Shown here: positions 8,249 through 16,968 of the stretch, one piece after another
How the letters are laid out: each line of letters begins with the position of its first letter
Numbering within the stretch: position 1 is the stretch's first letter
Assembly: GCA_003054695.1 (NCBI GenBank)
Contig: QAZA01000045.1
Coordinates: 693,956 to 757,955 of the forward strand
Source of the DNA: Verrucomicrobia bacterium LW23
Lineage (GTDB): Bacteria; Verrucomicrobiota; Verrucomicrobiia; Methylacidiphilales; UBA1321
Direction: 5' to 3'
DNA length: 64,000 bases
The notes under the pieces: model-generated
Told to the model about the DNA's origin: nothing
Databases searched by the model: none
What the model saw: only the letters and a program-made list of their open reading frames with translations
Position numbers and translations under genes: made by a program

Positions 8249-8461
8249 TTGGATAGTCCCAAACCCTTCAACGATCTGATTCTCATGCCCGACCAACTGC
8301 AAAAGCCACGCCCGCAGACACTTCCGCCCGAGTCCGGCCCCGGCGGAGGAGGGCCGTCAGCGCCGAAAAGTGAACGTCCCGATGTGAGCGACCTGCTCAA
8401 AAAGATGCGCAAGGTAGATCCCGACCAGGCCAAACGCTACCGGCAACGCACGGGCGAATGA
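8249..8461 (+). CDS. ubact: UBact / Pup-like protein modifier
   Basis: A 70-residue disordered, ubiquitin-like tag. The C-terminal half has the UBact pattern: RPDVSDLLKKMRKVDPDQAK, then RYRQRTGE. It ends in Gly-Glu, so the terminal Glu can be ligated directly with no Gln deamidation step. The N-terminal half is Pro/Gly-rich without structure. The likely start is TTG at 8249, 5-6 nt after GAGAGGT; an in-frame ATG at 8204 gives an implausible hydrophobic extension. The stop overlaps the prcB ATG (ATGA). It tags proteins for the proteasome encoded next to it. Confidence 0.9.
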   Translation: MDSPKPFNDLILMPDQLQKPRPQTLPPESGPGGGGPSAPKSERPDVSDLLKKMRKVDPDQAKRYRQRTGE

Positions 8462-9345
8462 TGACGCCCCACCTCCCCGCCCTCGCCGCGCCTGTGGCGA
8501 GCGGCCCCGCGTCCTCCTTCTCCGGCGATTTTTTTGATCTGCTGCGCCGCACCGGCACCTCGCCGTTTCCAGACGCCGCCGCGCTCTCCCGCGCGGGTGG
8601 TGCGCCCGGCGCCGTGACGATCGGGCATTCGCCCTCGCTCAGCGCCGAGGCGACAACTGTCATCAGCTTTCACTTTCGCGATGGCGTGGTGATTGCCGGC
8701 GACCGCCGCGCCACGGCCGGCCATACTATTATGTATGACCGCGCGGACAAAGTCATCGAGATTGACGCCGATACGGTGATGGCCATCGCCGGCACCCCGG
8801 CCACGGCCTTTGAGATGGCGCGCACCCTTGCCCACAGTTTCCAGTACTACCGGCGCAGCCAGCTGCAGCCGCTTAGCCTGGAGGCGAAAGTGCGCGCCCT
8901 CGGCCGGCTTATCCGCGAGAATCTGGCGATGACGCTGCAGGGTGTCGGCATGGTCGTGCCCATCCTGGCCGCGCAGCACCGGCCCGGCCTGGACGCGGCC
9001 CTCGGTGCGGGCGCCGCCATCCCGCCCACGCTTTATTTTTACGATGCGCTGGGCGCGCAGTTTCTGGCCGTGGACCACGCCATGAGCGGCAGCGGCTCCC
9101 CCGCGGCGCGCAGCGTGCTCAACTACATCAACCGCTGGAGCGGCAAACTGGCGCGCGAGCGCGACGAACGCGAAGCGATCGCCCTGGCCCTACAGCTTCT
9201 CGAAGTCGCCGCCGAAACCGATACCGCCACGGGTGGCATCGACCGCCGCACCCACATCTACCCCCAGGTGAAGGTGCTTACCGCCCCTGGCGGCACGCGC
9301 GATGTCTCCGTAGAGGAGATGCGCGAGGTTTTGCCGGGGATTTAG
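8458..9345 (+). CDS. prcB: Proteasome beta subunit
   Basis: Catalytic subunit of the bacterial 20S proteasome. A propeptide of about 65 residues precedes the expected autocleavage site, Ala65/Thr66 (SAEATTVISF). Counting Thr66 as Thr1 puts Asp at 17 (Asp82 in AGDRRAT), Arg at 19 and Lys at 33 (Lys98 in YDRADKVIEI), the full catalytic set. The 230-residue mature subunit is normal. The start ATG overlaps the UBact stop (ATGA), so the two are translationally coupled. The gene order UBact-prcB-prcA-pafA is interrupted here by a SUKH gene. Confidence 0.95.
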   Translation: MMTPHLPALAAPVASGPASSFSGDFFDLLRRTGTSPFPDAAALSRAGGAPGAVTIGHSPSLSAEATTVISFHFRDGVVIAGDRRATAGHTIMYDRADKVIEIDADTVMAIAGTPATAFEMARTLAHSFQYYRRSQLQPLSLEAKVRALGRLIRENLAMTLQGVGMVVPILAAQHRPGLDAALGAGAAIPPTLYFYDALGAQFLAVDHAMSGSGSPAARSVLNYINRWSGKLARERDEREAIALALQLLEVAAETDTATGGIDRRTHIYPQVKVLTAPGGTRDVSVEEMREVLPGI

Positions 9346-9418
9346 AGTGCGGCGCCAGGTGATGTGCCGGGCACACCTCGGCATCGCGGCACCGCGCAGA
9401 TATACAAAAGGGATAACT

Positions 9419-9970
9419 ATGGAGATAAAGCCGCCCGGCAGCCGTATCACCCTCGACGACCTGAAACGCGTTCTCACCCCTCCGCCTTCCCTCGCCAGCA
9501 AGCCATCCCCCTCGGATTGGCGTCGCCTCGGCTTCGATCTCCCCCACGACTACAAACTATTTATCGAAACCTACGGCGCCGGGAGTGTCAGCAGCGTTCT
9601 TAACGTGTTTAGCCCGTTTGCGTTATGCGAAGGCTGCAACATGTTGGCCGAACTCAAAAAGGTCACCCAGCTTGGCGAGGAAATGGGGGCTGATTTTTCC
9701 GATCTGGCCGTCGATACGTGCTACTTTCCCCACAAAGGGGGGCTGCTTCCCTTCGCCCTTACCGAAAACCACCAGTATATCTTCTGGATTACCACCGGCC
9801 CGGCGGACAGATGGCGTCTGTGTTGCGGGGAAGATACGGACTTTCTGGACCTGATGGAGCATATCCCGATGAAAACCGTGGAGTTCTTCTATCATCTTGT
9901 CGCTAACAGAGATATGCTTCCTTTTGGTTACGAGCTCGACGTGCCTTGTCCCTATGATCCTGTGCTATGA
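9419..9970 (+). CDS. SUKH (SMI1/KNR4) domain protein in proteasome operon
   Basis: A 183-residue SUKH-fold protein. Visible elements: an N-terminal helix followed by W-R-R-LGFDLPHDYKLFIETYGAGS (the usual LP-x-DY-x-x-F-L-x-x-Y-G-x-G block), FSPF, and the later strand pair LLPFALTENHQYIFWITTGP with an aromatic-rich core. SUKH proteins are best known as immunity proteins against contact-dependent and polymorphic toxins, and more generally as protein-binding modules. The gene lies 73 bp after prcB and overlaps prcA by ATGA, so it is co-transcribed and coupled. Its function with the proteasome is unknown; adaptor or substrate selector is inference. Confidence 0.85.
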   Translation: MEIKPPGSRITLDDLKRVLTPPPSLASKPSPSDWRRLGFDLPHDYKLFIETYGAGSVSSVLNVFSPFALCEGCNMLAELKKVTQLGEEMGADFSDLAVDTCYFPHKGGLLPFALTENHQYIFWITTGPADRWRLCCGEDTDFLDLMEHIPMKTVEFFYHLVANRDMLPFGYELDVPCPYDPVL

Positions 9971-10809
9971 TTGACGAACCTTACCGCTGGCTGGAGGCCG
10001 TGCAAAATCGGCGCGAGTACATTGAAGATCGCATTGCCGGCGGCCTGCCCATGGTCGTTATTGCCGGCACCCCCGGCATCCTCCTCATTGGCCCGCGCGC
10101 GTCCACGCCCAAAATCTTTGAGATTTACGACCGGCTGGCCCTTGGCTGCCTGGGCCACCCGGCGGATCTGGAGCGGGTGCGACAGGCTGCCATTGATGCC
10201 GCTCATGTGGAAGGCTTTACGCGCTCCCCGCACGATGTCACCGCGCGCCGCCTCGTCAACTACTCGCTGGGGCCGGCGCTTAAGAATGCGTTTGAGCAGA
10301 TCCTTGCCGCGCCGCTCCTCTTTCGTGGCTTACTGGCTGAGCTGCAGGCAGATACATCAGCCGCCGCAGACAACATCTGGATCCTGGACTACGACGGCAC
10401 CTGGCGCACCGCCGCCGGCCCGGACGCCGCCCGCGGCTGCCTCGTTGTGGGCGACAAGCAGAAGCAGGCCGCCTGGGAGAAACTGTGCGCCCACCCCGCC
10501 GCGCACACCGCGGACGCCGCGCATCCCCCCGCCCCGCGCTTTCCCGAGGGCCCCGCCACGACGCTCCCCGAGCTTGCCGGCCGGGCCCTGCGCATTCTCG
10601 GCTTCGCGCTCTCGCCCGGCCATGGCCGTGGGGATTCCGCCGCGGAGATATGGGCGTCCGTCCCTTCGGATGTTGCTGAGCTTAAGCGACTTGTGTTGTC
10701 CGAGAGCCACGGCTCGCTCGAGGCCGCCCTGCTGGATCGCACCCTCCTGCGCCCCGGCGCCGCCGTCACCTTCCGCCCCGCCACCCTGCAGGAGCTCGCC
10801 ATCGCATGA
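9967..10809 (+). CDS. prcA: Proteasome alpha subunit
   Basis: A 280-residue non-catalytic outer-ring subunit of the 20S proteasome. It has the alpha-type start (EPYRWLEAVQNRREYIEDRI) in place of a Thr1, then VVIAGTPGILLIGPR and KIFEIYDRLALGCLGHPADL, resembling the first strands and helix H1 of actinobacterial PrcA. An Ala/Pro-rich stretch (about residues 170-200) is probably a disordered insertion. It starts in the SUKH stop (ATGA) and ends in the pafA start (ATGA). Identity rests on sequence plus position. Confidence 0.9.
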   Translation: MIDEPYRWLEAVQNRREYIEDRIAGGLPMVVIAGTPGILLIGPRASTPKIFEIYDRLALGCLGHPADLERVRQAAIDAAHVEGFTRSPHDVTARRLVNYSLGPALKNAFEQILAAPLLFRGLLAELQADTSAAADNIWILDYDGTWRTAAGPDAARGCLVVGDKQKQAAWEKLCAHPAAHTADAAHPPAPRFPEGPATTLPELAGRALRILGFALSPGHGRGDSAAEIWASVPSDVAELKRLVLSESHGSLEAALLDRTLLRPGAAVTFRPATLQELAIA

Positions 10810-12278
10810 AGCGCCTGGCCGGCCTGGAGACCGAGTACGGATGTCTGGTGCCTGACTCCTTTGGGCTGCCCACGGTGCCCGTCCGTGTCAAGGAGCACCT
10901 GTTCAAAAAGCACCACGTTGGCCTGATTGACCTGCACGACCGCGACTACGACGAACCGGCCGGCAACGGCGGCTTCCTCTACAACGGCGGCCGCCTGTAC
11001 CTGGATATGGGCCATGTGGAATACTGCACCCCCGAGTGCCTGAGCCTGGCCGACGTGGTGGCCTACGACCGCGCCGGCGAGGAGCTGCTGCAGCTGGCCC
11101 TGCACGAGCTGGGCCTGGCCCACAAGGTCAGCTTCATCAAGAACAACATCGACCACTACACAAGCGCCACGTTCGGCTGCCACGAGAACTACCTGCTGCA
11201 ACGCGACGCCCCCCTGCACCAGCGCAATGTCGATACGCTGCTCGCGTTCCTCTCCACGCGCATTCTGCTCGTCGGCGCCGGCCGCGTGGGCGTAACCCTG
11301 GCGCCGCGCCGCTACGGCAAGCAGGAGCCCGCCGACCAGGCTCTGTACCAGATCTCCCAGCGCGCGGATTTTATCCAGACGGATATCTATGAGTGGGTGC
11401 AGTTCAACCGCGCTCTCATCAACGCACGCGACGAGCCGCTTGCCGACTACCGCCGCTTTCGCCGCCTGCACCTGCTGCTGGGCGACAGCAACGTGCTGCC
11501 CTACGCCAACGCCCTTAAAGTCGGCACCTCTGCGCTGGTGCTGGATCTCCTTGAGGCCGATGCACTTCCAAAGATCTCGCTGGTCGATCCTGTCCGTTCC
11601 ATGCGCCAGCTCTCGCATCACCCGGACGGCCCGTGGACCGTGGAGCTGACGGACGGCGAGGAGATCAGCGCGCTGGACGTGCAGGAGGCATTCCTTACCG
11701 CCGCGCGCAGCGGCGCCATCGATCTGGACGCCGACGCGCGCTGGACGATCGACGCCTGGGAGAGCGCTCTGCTGCACCTGCGCGCCGAGCTGCACACACC
11801 CGGCGACGGCGCGGCGCTGATCGGCAAGCTGGACTGGATTACCAAGCGCTTCCTGCTCAGCTCATTCATTGAGGCGGAGGGAAAGTCGTGGCGCGACCCG
11901 TGGATCGAAAGCCTGGACCTGGAGTACCACCAGCTTAATGTCGAGCGATCGCTGATTGCTGAGTTTGAAGGCTACGCCATGCAAAGCCTTGGGCTCAAGG
12001 ATCTTGCGCCCGCCGGGGACGGCGCCGCCTCCGCGCGCGACTACACGATGCTTCCCCCGCCCGACACCCGTGCCGCCGTACGCAGCGAGGCCATGCATGT
12101 GATCGCGGAGAAAAAGCTGCCTTACATGCTGGACTGGGACCTGATTTACGTGGGCGAAGGCCGGCAAATATTGCTGGAAGATCCTTTCTCCACGGAACTT
12201 GCGCAGCTGGAGCCGCTTCGCGCCGCGGTACCGCCCGCCTCTGGCGGCAGCGATGGAGAACGCGCCGCAAAAGGCTAG
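10806..12278 (+). CDS. pafA: Pup/UBact ligase
   Basis: A 490-residue carboxylate-amine ligase of the glutamine-synthetase superfamily that joins the UBact C-terminal Glu to substrate lysines using ATP. Family blocks: GLETEYG (Glu8, metal), NGGRLYLDMGHVEY with the catalytic-type Asp67, YDRAGEELL, FIKNNIDHYTSATFGCHENYL, ISQRADFI, INARDEP, RRLHLLLGDSN and LKVGTSALVLDLL. There is no long Dop-loop before the Asp, so it reads as ligase and not depupylase. No separate dop gene or Mpa/ARC ATPase is visible in the window, so those functions must lie elsewhere. Confidence 0.93.
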   Translation: MKRLAGLETEYGCLVPDSFGLPTVPVRVKEHLFKKHHVGLIDLHDRDYDEPAGNGGFLYNGGRLYLDMGHVEYCTPECLSLADVVAYDRAGEELLQLALHELGLAHKVSFIKNNIDHYTSATFGCHENYLLQRDAPLHQRNVDTLLAFLSTRILLVGAGRVGVTLAPRRYGKQEPADQALYQISQRADFIQTDIYEWVQFNRALINARDEPLADYRRFRRLHLLLGDSNVLPYANALKVGTSALVLDLLEADALPKISLVDPVRSMRQLSHHPDGPWTVELTDGEEISALDVQEAFLTAARSGAIDLDADARWTIDAWESALLHLRAELHTPGDGAALIGKLDWITKRFLLSSFIEAEGKSWRDPWIESLDLEYHQLNVERSLIAEFEGYAMQSLGLKDLAPAGDGAASARDYTMLPPPDTRAAVRSEAMHVIAEKKLPYMLDWDLIYVGEGRQILLEDPFSTELAQLEPLRAAVPPASGGSDGERAAKG

Positions 12279-12351
12279 GGCTGAAGAGGATACACCGAAG
12301 AGGCAATCTTTTGTGTAAGAAATTCGTCTCGCAATCCGCGCCAAAGGTGTC

Positions 12352-13563
12352 ATGATGGCAATCGTTGCAGCCTCGCCGCTGCTTTCGCTATTTCCTATGC
12401 ACCTGTTTACCACCCGTGATGCCTGGAACGTTTTTCGCCAGAAAATAGCCGCCAACCCGGGCGCCGCAGCCGAGCTCCGCGCGATTGCCGAGCCGCTTCT
12501 TGGGCAGCCCGCCGTCACCATCCTCGACCGCCCGCCGGGACGACAGAGCCCCAGCCCTGATCCGCACGACTACTTCAGCGTCGGCCCCTACTGGTGGCCG
12601 GACCCCGCGAAGCCGGACGGCCTGCCCTATATTCGCCGCGACGGGGAGGTGAACCCGGAGTTTCACGAGACGGACCGGCCGCGGATGGAGACGATGGTGC
12701 AGACCGTCATCGCCCTGGCCGCCCAAGCGTTTGCGTCGCCGGAACCCGTTGCTGCCCAGCGCTTTGGCGCCAAAGCGGCGCAGCAGGTGCGCGCCTGGTT
12801 CCTGAATCCGCAAACGCAGATGAATCCCCACCTGGAGTACGCCCAGGGCATCCCCGGATTATGCAAAGGAAGAGGCATAGGTATTATCGATACGACCATG
12901 CTTGTATTTATGCTGGATGCGATAAGCTACCTGCCGGATAATGCATGGACGCCGGAAGACCGCACGGGCCTGCAAAAGTGGGTAGATCGCTACCTCCACT
13001 GGCTGCAAACCAGCGAGAATGGAATCGCAGAGAGTAAAGAGCATAATAACCACGGGACATGGTATGATGCCCAGGTTATTGCGTTTGCTTTGTATGCAGG
13101 CAAAAAGGATGTTGCCAAAGCGACCATCAAAAACTCCGCGATCAGGCGGATACACGATCAAATCCGTAAGGATGGCAGCCAGCCGCACGAACTCGCTCGC
13201 ACGCTCGGTCTCTCCTACTCCACGTACAACCTCCTGGGTTTTATATGCATTGTAGAGATGGCGCGGCATGTGGATATAGACGTATGGCACGATGATGATA
13301 TGACGTCCGAAAAGCTCGGCGCCGCCATGCAGTTCCTCATTCCCTACTTTAAAAAGCCGGAGACGTGGCCGTACAAGCAGATTCATGAGTATAAGGGAAA
13401 CACCGCCATTCTGTTGCTCAGCATGGCAAGCCAGCGCGCCAACTCGTGGGTAGTTCCGGAGATTCAGGCCCTGAAGCCAAAGCCGTGGAATGGTATGACC
13501 TACCTTAGCGGTAATGTACGTACGAACGAGGGTGCATTGCCGAAAGCAGCGGCGCGCGCGTAG
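12352..13563 (+). CDS. Alginate lyase family protein
   Basis: A 403-residue (alpha/alpha)6-toroid protein of the alginate-lyase family (PF05426-like). Motifs: YFSVGPYWWPDP near residue 80, NNHGTWYDAQ (catalytic-type Asn/His) and QPHELARTLGLSYSTYNL (His/Arg and Tyr). True alginate lyases cut mannuronate bonds by beta-elimination; the substrate here is not proven. No clear signal peptide is seen with this start. It follows pafA by 73 bp on the same strand but looks unrelated to the proteasome. Confidence 0.88.
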   Translation: MMAIVAASPLLSLFPMHLFTTRDAWNVFRQKIAANPGAAAELRAIAEPLLGQPAVTILDRPPGRQSPSPDPHDYFSVGPYWWPDPAKPDGLPYIRRDGEVNPEFHETDRPRMETMVQTVIALAAQAFASPEPVAAQRFGAKAAQQVRAWFLNPQTQMNPHLEYAQGIPGLCKGRGIGIIDTTMLVFMLDAISYLPDNAWTPEDRTGLQKWVDRYLHWLQTSENGIAESKEHNNHGTWYDAQVIAFALYAGKKDVAKATIKNSAIRRIHDQIRKDGSQPHELARTLGLSYSTYNLLGFICIVEMARHVDIDVWHDDDMTSEKLGAAMQFLIPYFKKPETWPYKQIHEYKGNTAILLLSMASQRANSWVVPEIQALKPKPWNGMTYLSGNVRTNEGALPKAAARA

Positions 13564-14090
13564 CCCTCAGTCTCTCCCCATCACTCCGCGCTGTGCCAAA
13601 AATCTGGTAACGGGCGCGGAAAATTCGTGCATGCGGGGCGGAATCCCGGCAGTGTGGCCGCGCCCCGGGCCGGGAATTCCGATCCGCGAGCAGACGATTG
13701 GCGCGTGAGAATTTGCAAAAAAATCTTTCGAACCCCCCTTGTCCATTGCGAACTGTCCATTTGACGCAACGCGTTTGTGCGCAGCACGATAAGGAAGGTT
13801 TGAGGCACAATTTGCGAATTTATCAAGCCCTTCGAGTTTTGTTGCACATTTGATTAAAAGCAACTAGAGTGCGCTCACTGATAACCGGTTACCTATCCAT
13901 GACTTACCTCGCTTTGCGCCCTTTTTCGCACTTTTTTTGTGCGGCATCGCGGGCGGTGGCAGGGCGGTTTGCGATGGAACGCCGGGCTGGCAGCGGCACA
14001 CTTCCGCCTCGCAACACACTCCGGCACTTCGGCAACATCCCCTGAAAATCCATTACGGGTCGAACTTCACTTGCCTTTTGGCGCATCGTC
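13564..14090. other. Intergenic region with promoter-like site
   Basis: No supported gene. An imperfect palindrome around 13650-13682 (GGAATCCCGGC against GCCGGGAATTCC) may help terminate the upstream transcript. A promoter-like pair lies at 13842-13870. Confidence 0.4.
13842..13870 (+). promoter_or_regulatory. Possible sigma70-like promoter
   Basis: TTGCAC (13842-13847), a 17-bp spacer, TAGAGT (13865-13870). It would give a leader of roughly 215 nt for the peroxiredoxin gene. Matches are 4/6 in each box, so this is tentative. Confidence 0.3.
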
Positions 14091-14654
14091 ATGCTTTCCT
14101 CAACCTTGCGTTCCGTTCTCTACACTGCTGCCGCAGCCATTATCAGTATTATGAGCATCCTTCCCAACCTTGCCTCCGCCAATGCCGGCGAGCCTCTGAA
14201 AGAGGGCGATCCGGCGCCGCAGGTCTCATCGGTGGATCACGACGGCAAGGAAGTTGATCTTGCCAAACTTTACGGCCCCGGCTTTACGCTGGTCTATTTT
14301 TACCCCAAGGCCGATACGCCCGGCTGCAAGACGCAGGCCTGCACGCTGCGCGATGCGTTTACCCAGCTGCAAAGCAAGGGCATTGTCGTCATCGGTGTCA
14401 GCACCGACAAGCCCGAGGCGCAGAAGGCCTTTCGCGACAAGTACCAGCTCCCCTTCACCCTGTTGGCGGATTTTAGCCAGAAGGTGGTGCAGGCTTTCGG
14501 CGTGCCGGCTACCAACGGCATCGCCGCGCGGCAATCTTTCCTGATCAAGGACGGCAAGGTGGTGTGGCGCAACCTTAAGGAGGTGCCCTCCAAGCAGGCG
14601 GAAGAAGTTCTCCAGGCTGTGGCGGATTACGCCAAGGCCAACCCGGGGCGCTGA
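14091..14654 (+). CDS. Exported thioredoxin-dependent peroxiredoxin (Bcp/PrxQ type)
   Basis: Reduces hydroperoxides with a peroxidatic cysteine. The motif TPGCKTQACTLRD shows the peroxidatic Cys and a resolving Cys five residues later, which is the PrxQ/Bcp layout. VYFYPKADTPGC precedes it, and IGVSTDKPEAQKAFRDKY follows. Residues 1-27 form a signal peptide (SILPNLASA), so the enzyme probably works in the periplasm, unlike cytoplasmic Bcp. The total is 187 residues. No Shine-Dalgarno is evident. Confidence 0.93.
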   Translation: MLSSTLRSVLYTAAAAIISIMSILPNLASANAGEPLKEGDPAPQVSSVDHDGKEVDLAKLYGPGFTLVYFYPKADTPGCKTQACTLRDAFTQLQSKGIVVIGVSTDKPEAQKAFRDKYQLPFTLLADFSQKVVQAFGVPATNGIAARQSFLIKDGKVVWRNLKEVPSKQAEEVLQAVADYAKANPGR

Positions 14655-14957
14655 ACTTTTCGTCCGCCCGCTTTTCCTGTCCATGGCGATCACGGTGCGC
14701 GTTGGTCTTCGGCTTCACGGCCGGGGGGCGGCGCGCCCGTCCTGTTCTTTATTAGTGCGATAACCGGGCAACCGGCCGCTCTCTTTTTTTGCCACCCTGC
14801 TATACATCCGAATCACAAGACGCTTTGCTCCCCGCCCGACCTCCACAACCGCCATCTCCCTCCCCTATGAGCAGCATGCCGACCATGCCCCCTTTACCCT
14901 CGCTGCCCGCAACCACCCGCGTTGATGGCCGGATAACGGTAACCCAGGAGACTTCCC
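14655..14957. other. Intergenic region with a mini-ORF
   Basis: This 303-bp gap holds a poly-T stretch near 14784 and a 32-codon ORF at 14867-14965 (MSSMPTMPPLPSLPATT start) that overlaps the next start codon. The mini-ORF could be a leader peptide but has no family support. Confidence 0.3.
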
Positions 14958-16778
14958 GTGCCTAAAGCACCCGCACCCGCGCCCGCCCCTTTCGCATCAC
15001 GCCCTGTCGATGTCGCGCTCTGGCGCGCCTCCCGCTCCAGTCTTGGTGCGGCTACGGCGGTAATTGTGGCTATGCTGCTGCTCTCCGGTTGCGGCCCGGG
15101 CGGACGCGGTCCCTCTCAGCAGGCCACCGGCACGGGCTCCGGCCCCAGCGTGGCGGCTACCGGCCCCGGCGGCGCGGGCGGTCGCGCCCCGCAGCATCTG
15201 GCGTATGATCCCGATACCGGCGAGCTGAGGCCCGTTTCGGCACCTTCGCCCAGCACCACGGCGCTGGCGGATTACCCCGCGCCCGCGCCCGGCATTTCCT
15301 CCGGCCCCGGCGCCGGCCGCAGCACGGCGACGACCCGCCCGACAACCACCACGCGCCCCACGGCAACCGCTTCGCAATCCACCAAGGTGGGTCCCGCGCC
15401 CAGCCTGGCCAGCGGCACCACGCCCACCGCCGTGGCTGTGCCGGAGGCCCCGGAGGTGCCGCGCGCCCCTACCACCACCACGTCCACCTCCCGGCGCGAG
15501 TACAACAAGAGCCTGCCGCCGCTGCCCGCCAACCGCAGCATGCAGCCGGTGACGCCGCCGGCCAACCCGCCGCCCACGCCTTCGCAGTACTCGGCCATCC
15601 GCCCCACGGGCACGACGGCCTACGTGCCGCCGCCGCCCGCGCCGGCGCCGGCGCCGTCCAGCACCAGGGTTACCCGTGCGGACCCCAGCGTGCGCGCGCC
15701 GCTGACGGAGCAGCCGCTGGTGGAGCCCGCGCCGTCCGGCAACTTCCCGGAGGTTGGGCCGCCTTCGCCCGTGCCGCCGCCGCCGGAGCCCACGCGCATG
15801 GTTACCAGCTCGTACTCCAAGCACAATCTGTCCCGCCCCACGCAGCGCCCTGTGCAAACCACGCAGTGGGCCTCCAGTGTGCGCCCGGCGCCGGCGCCCG
15901 TGCGCCCGCAGGTGTCCCGCCCGCCCTCGGTGCCGGACTACACGCCTTCCACGTCGACGACGGAGAAGGTGGCGGCCAGTACGCCCAGCAGCGGCAGTGG
16001 CTATAAGCCGCGCCCCCGCGTTCGCCGCAAGCCGCCTACGCGCAGCACGGGCACCGATTCCAGCATCGCGTCCGTCTCGACGCCCTCGCGGCCGAAAAGC
16101 CGGCCGGTGCGCACCAGCGGCGGCCCTCGGCCATCCGCCGGCTATGAGGCCGCGCCGGTAAAGCCGCCCAAGCCCGATCCCGTTGGCCCTGTCGTCCAGC
16201 CGATTCCGCCGACGCCCGCCACCAACATGCCGCCACTGCAGGAGCCCCCGCCGCTGGCCGAAGGCCTGAAGTTTGCCGGCAACGCCGACGTGCCCTCGCA
16301 GGCTACCGAAGGCCAGACCTTTGAGGTTGTGCTGCGCCTGAACAAGGACAGCATGGGCTCCGACCTGGGCTCCAGCGGCTCGACGCCGCAGATTGATGGC
16401 CTGGACGCGACCCGTACTGTCATGGCCGAGATCCCCGACTCGCCCGACTATCAGGTGCTGCGCGACAAGCCGCCGAAGCAGGAGCTGCTGGAGAGCTACC
16501 CGCCCGAGTGGCGCTGGCAGGTCAAGCCGCTCAAGCCCGGCCCGCTGGATATCCGCATCGACCTGAAGAAGGTGTCCGAAAGCGAAAACACCGCGTCCGA
16601 GGTCATCAAAACCTACGCCAAAACCGTGCACGTGGCCGAGGCCCCGAAGCCGGAGGCGCCCAAGAGCAGCTTCCCGTGGCTGTGGTTTCTGCTTGGCGCC
16701 GGCGGCCTGGGCGGCGCGGGTGCGGCCTGGTACTTCCTGTTTGGCCAAAAGCCCAAGAGCAACGTGGAAGTGCGCTGA
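14958..16778 (+). CDS. Pro/Thr-rich lipoprotein with C-terminal membrane segment
   Basis: A 606-residue envelope protein of unknown function. The start is GTG at 14958, chosen because an AGGAG lies 7 bp upstream. Residues 30-45 end in a lipobox (LLSGC, Cys45). Residues 50-430 are a Pro/Thr/Ser/Ala-rich disordered linker. A beta-rich domain follows (about 435-560) with EWRWQVKPLKPGPLDIRIDL, resembling domains that carry a W-x-W-x-V-x-P-L-K-x-G core in caspase- or TIR-associated proteins. Residues about 572-593 form a transmembrane helix. A lipid anchor plus a C-terminal helix is unusual and might tether two membranes. Confidence 0.75.
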   Translation: MPKAPAPAPAPFASRPVDVALWRASRSSLGAATAVIVAMLLLSGCGPGGRGPSQQATGTGSGPSVAATGPGGAGGRAPQHLAYDPDTGELRPVSAPSPSTTALADYPAPAPGISSGPGAGRSTATTRPTTTTRPTATASQSTKVGPAPSLASGTTPTAVAVPEAPEVPRAPTTTTSTSRREYNKSLPPLPANRSMQPVTPPANPPPTPSQYSAIRPTGTTAYVPPPPAPAPAPSSTRVTRADPSVRAPLTEQPLVEPAPSGNFPEVGPPSPVPPPPEPTRMVTSSYSKHNLSRPTQRPVQTTQWASSVRPAPAPVRPQVSRPPSVPDYTPSTSTTEKVAASTPSSGSGYKPRPRVRRKPPTRSTGTDSSIASVSTPSRPKSRPVRTSGGPRPSAGYEAAPVKPPKPDPVGPVVQPIPPTPATNMPPLQEPPPLAEGLKFAGNADVPSQATEGQTFEVVLRLNKDSMGSDLGSSGSTPQIDGLDATRTVMAEIPDSPDYQVLRDKPPKQELLESYPPEWRWQVKPLKPGPLDIRIDLKKVSESENTASEVIKTYAKTVHVAEAPKPEAPKSSFPWLWFLLGAGGLGGAGAAWYFLFGQKPKSNVEVR

Positions 16779-16968
16779 CGCAACCGCCCGTTGCCGTGGC
16801 CCATGGCATGGCGCCCAATGCCGGAGAGTGAGCGGTCGAAAGGCTTCGATCTCGCTCGCTCTCTCTCCGGCGAACGGGGCGCTGCCCCTTGCGGCATAGG
16901 TGCCTTAAGTGTCTAAAGTTTCTTAAGTTATTACCGGCAGGCCACACTCAATCCAGCCGGCTCCTTTT

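Noticed and set aside
13937-14257. ORF overlapping the peroxiredoxin start
   Set aside because: Different frame; residues are unlike any protein and the peroxiredoxin signal peptide is clear.
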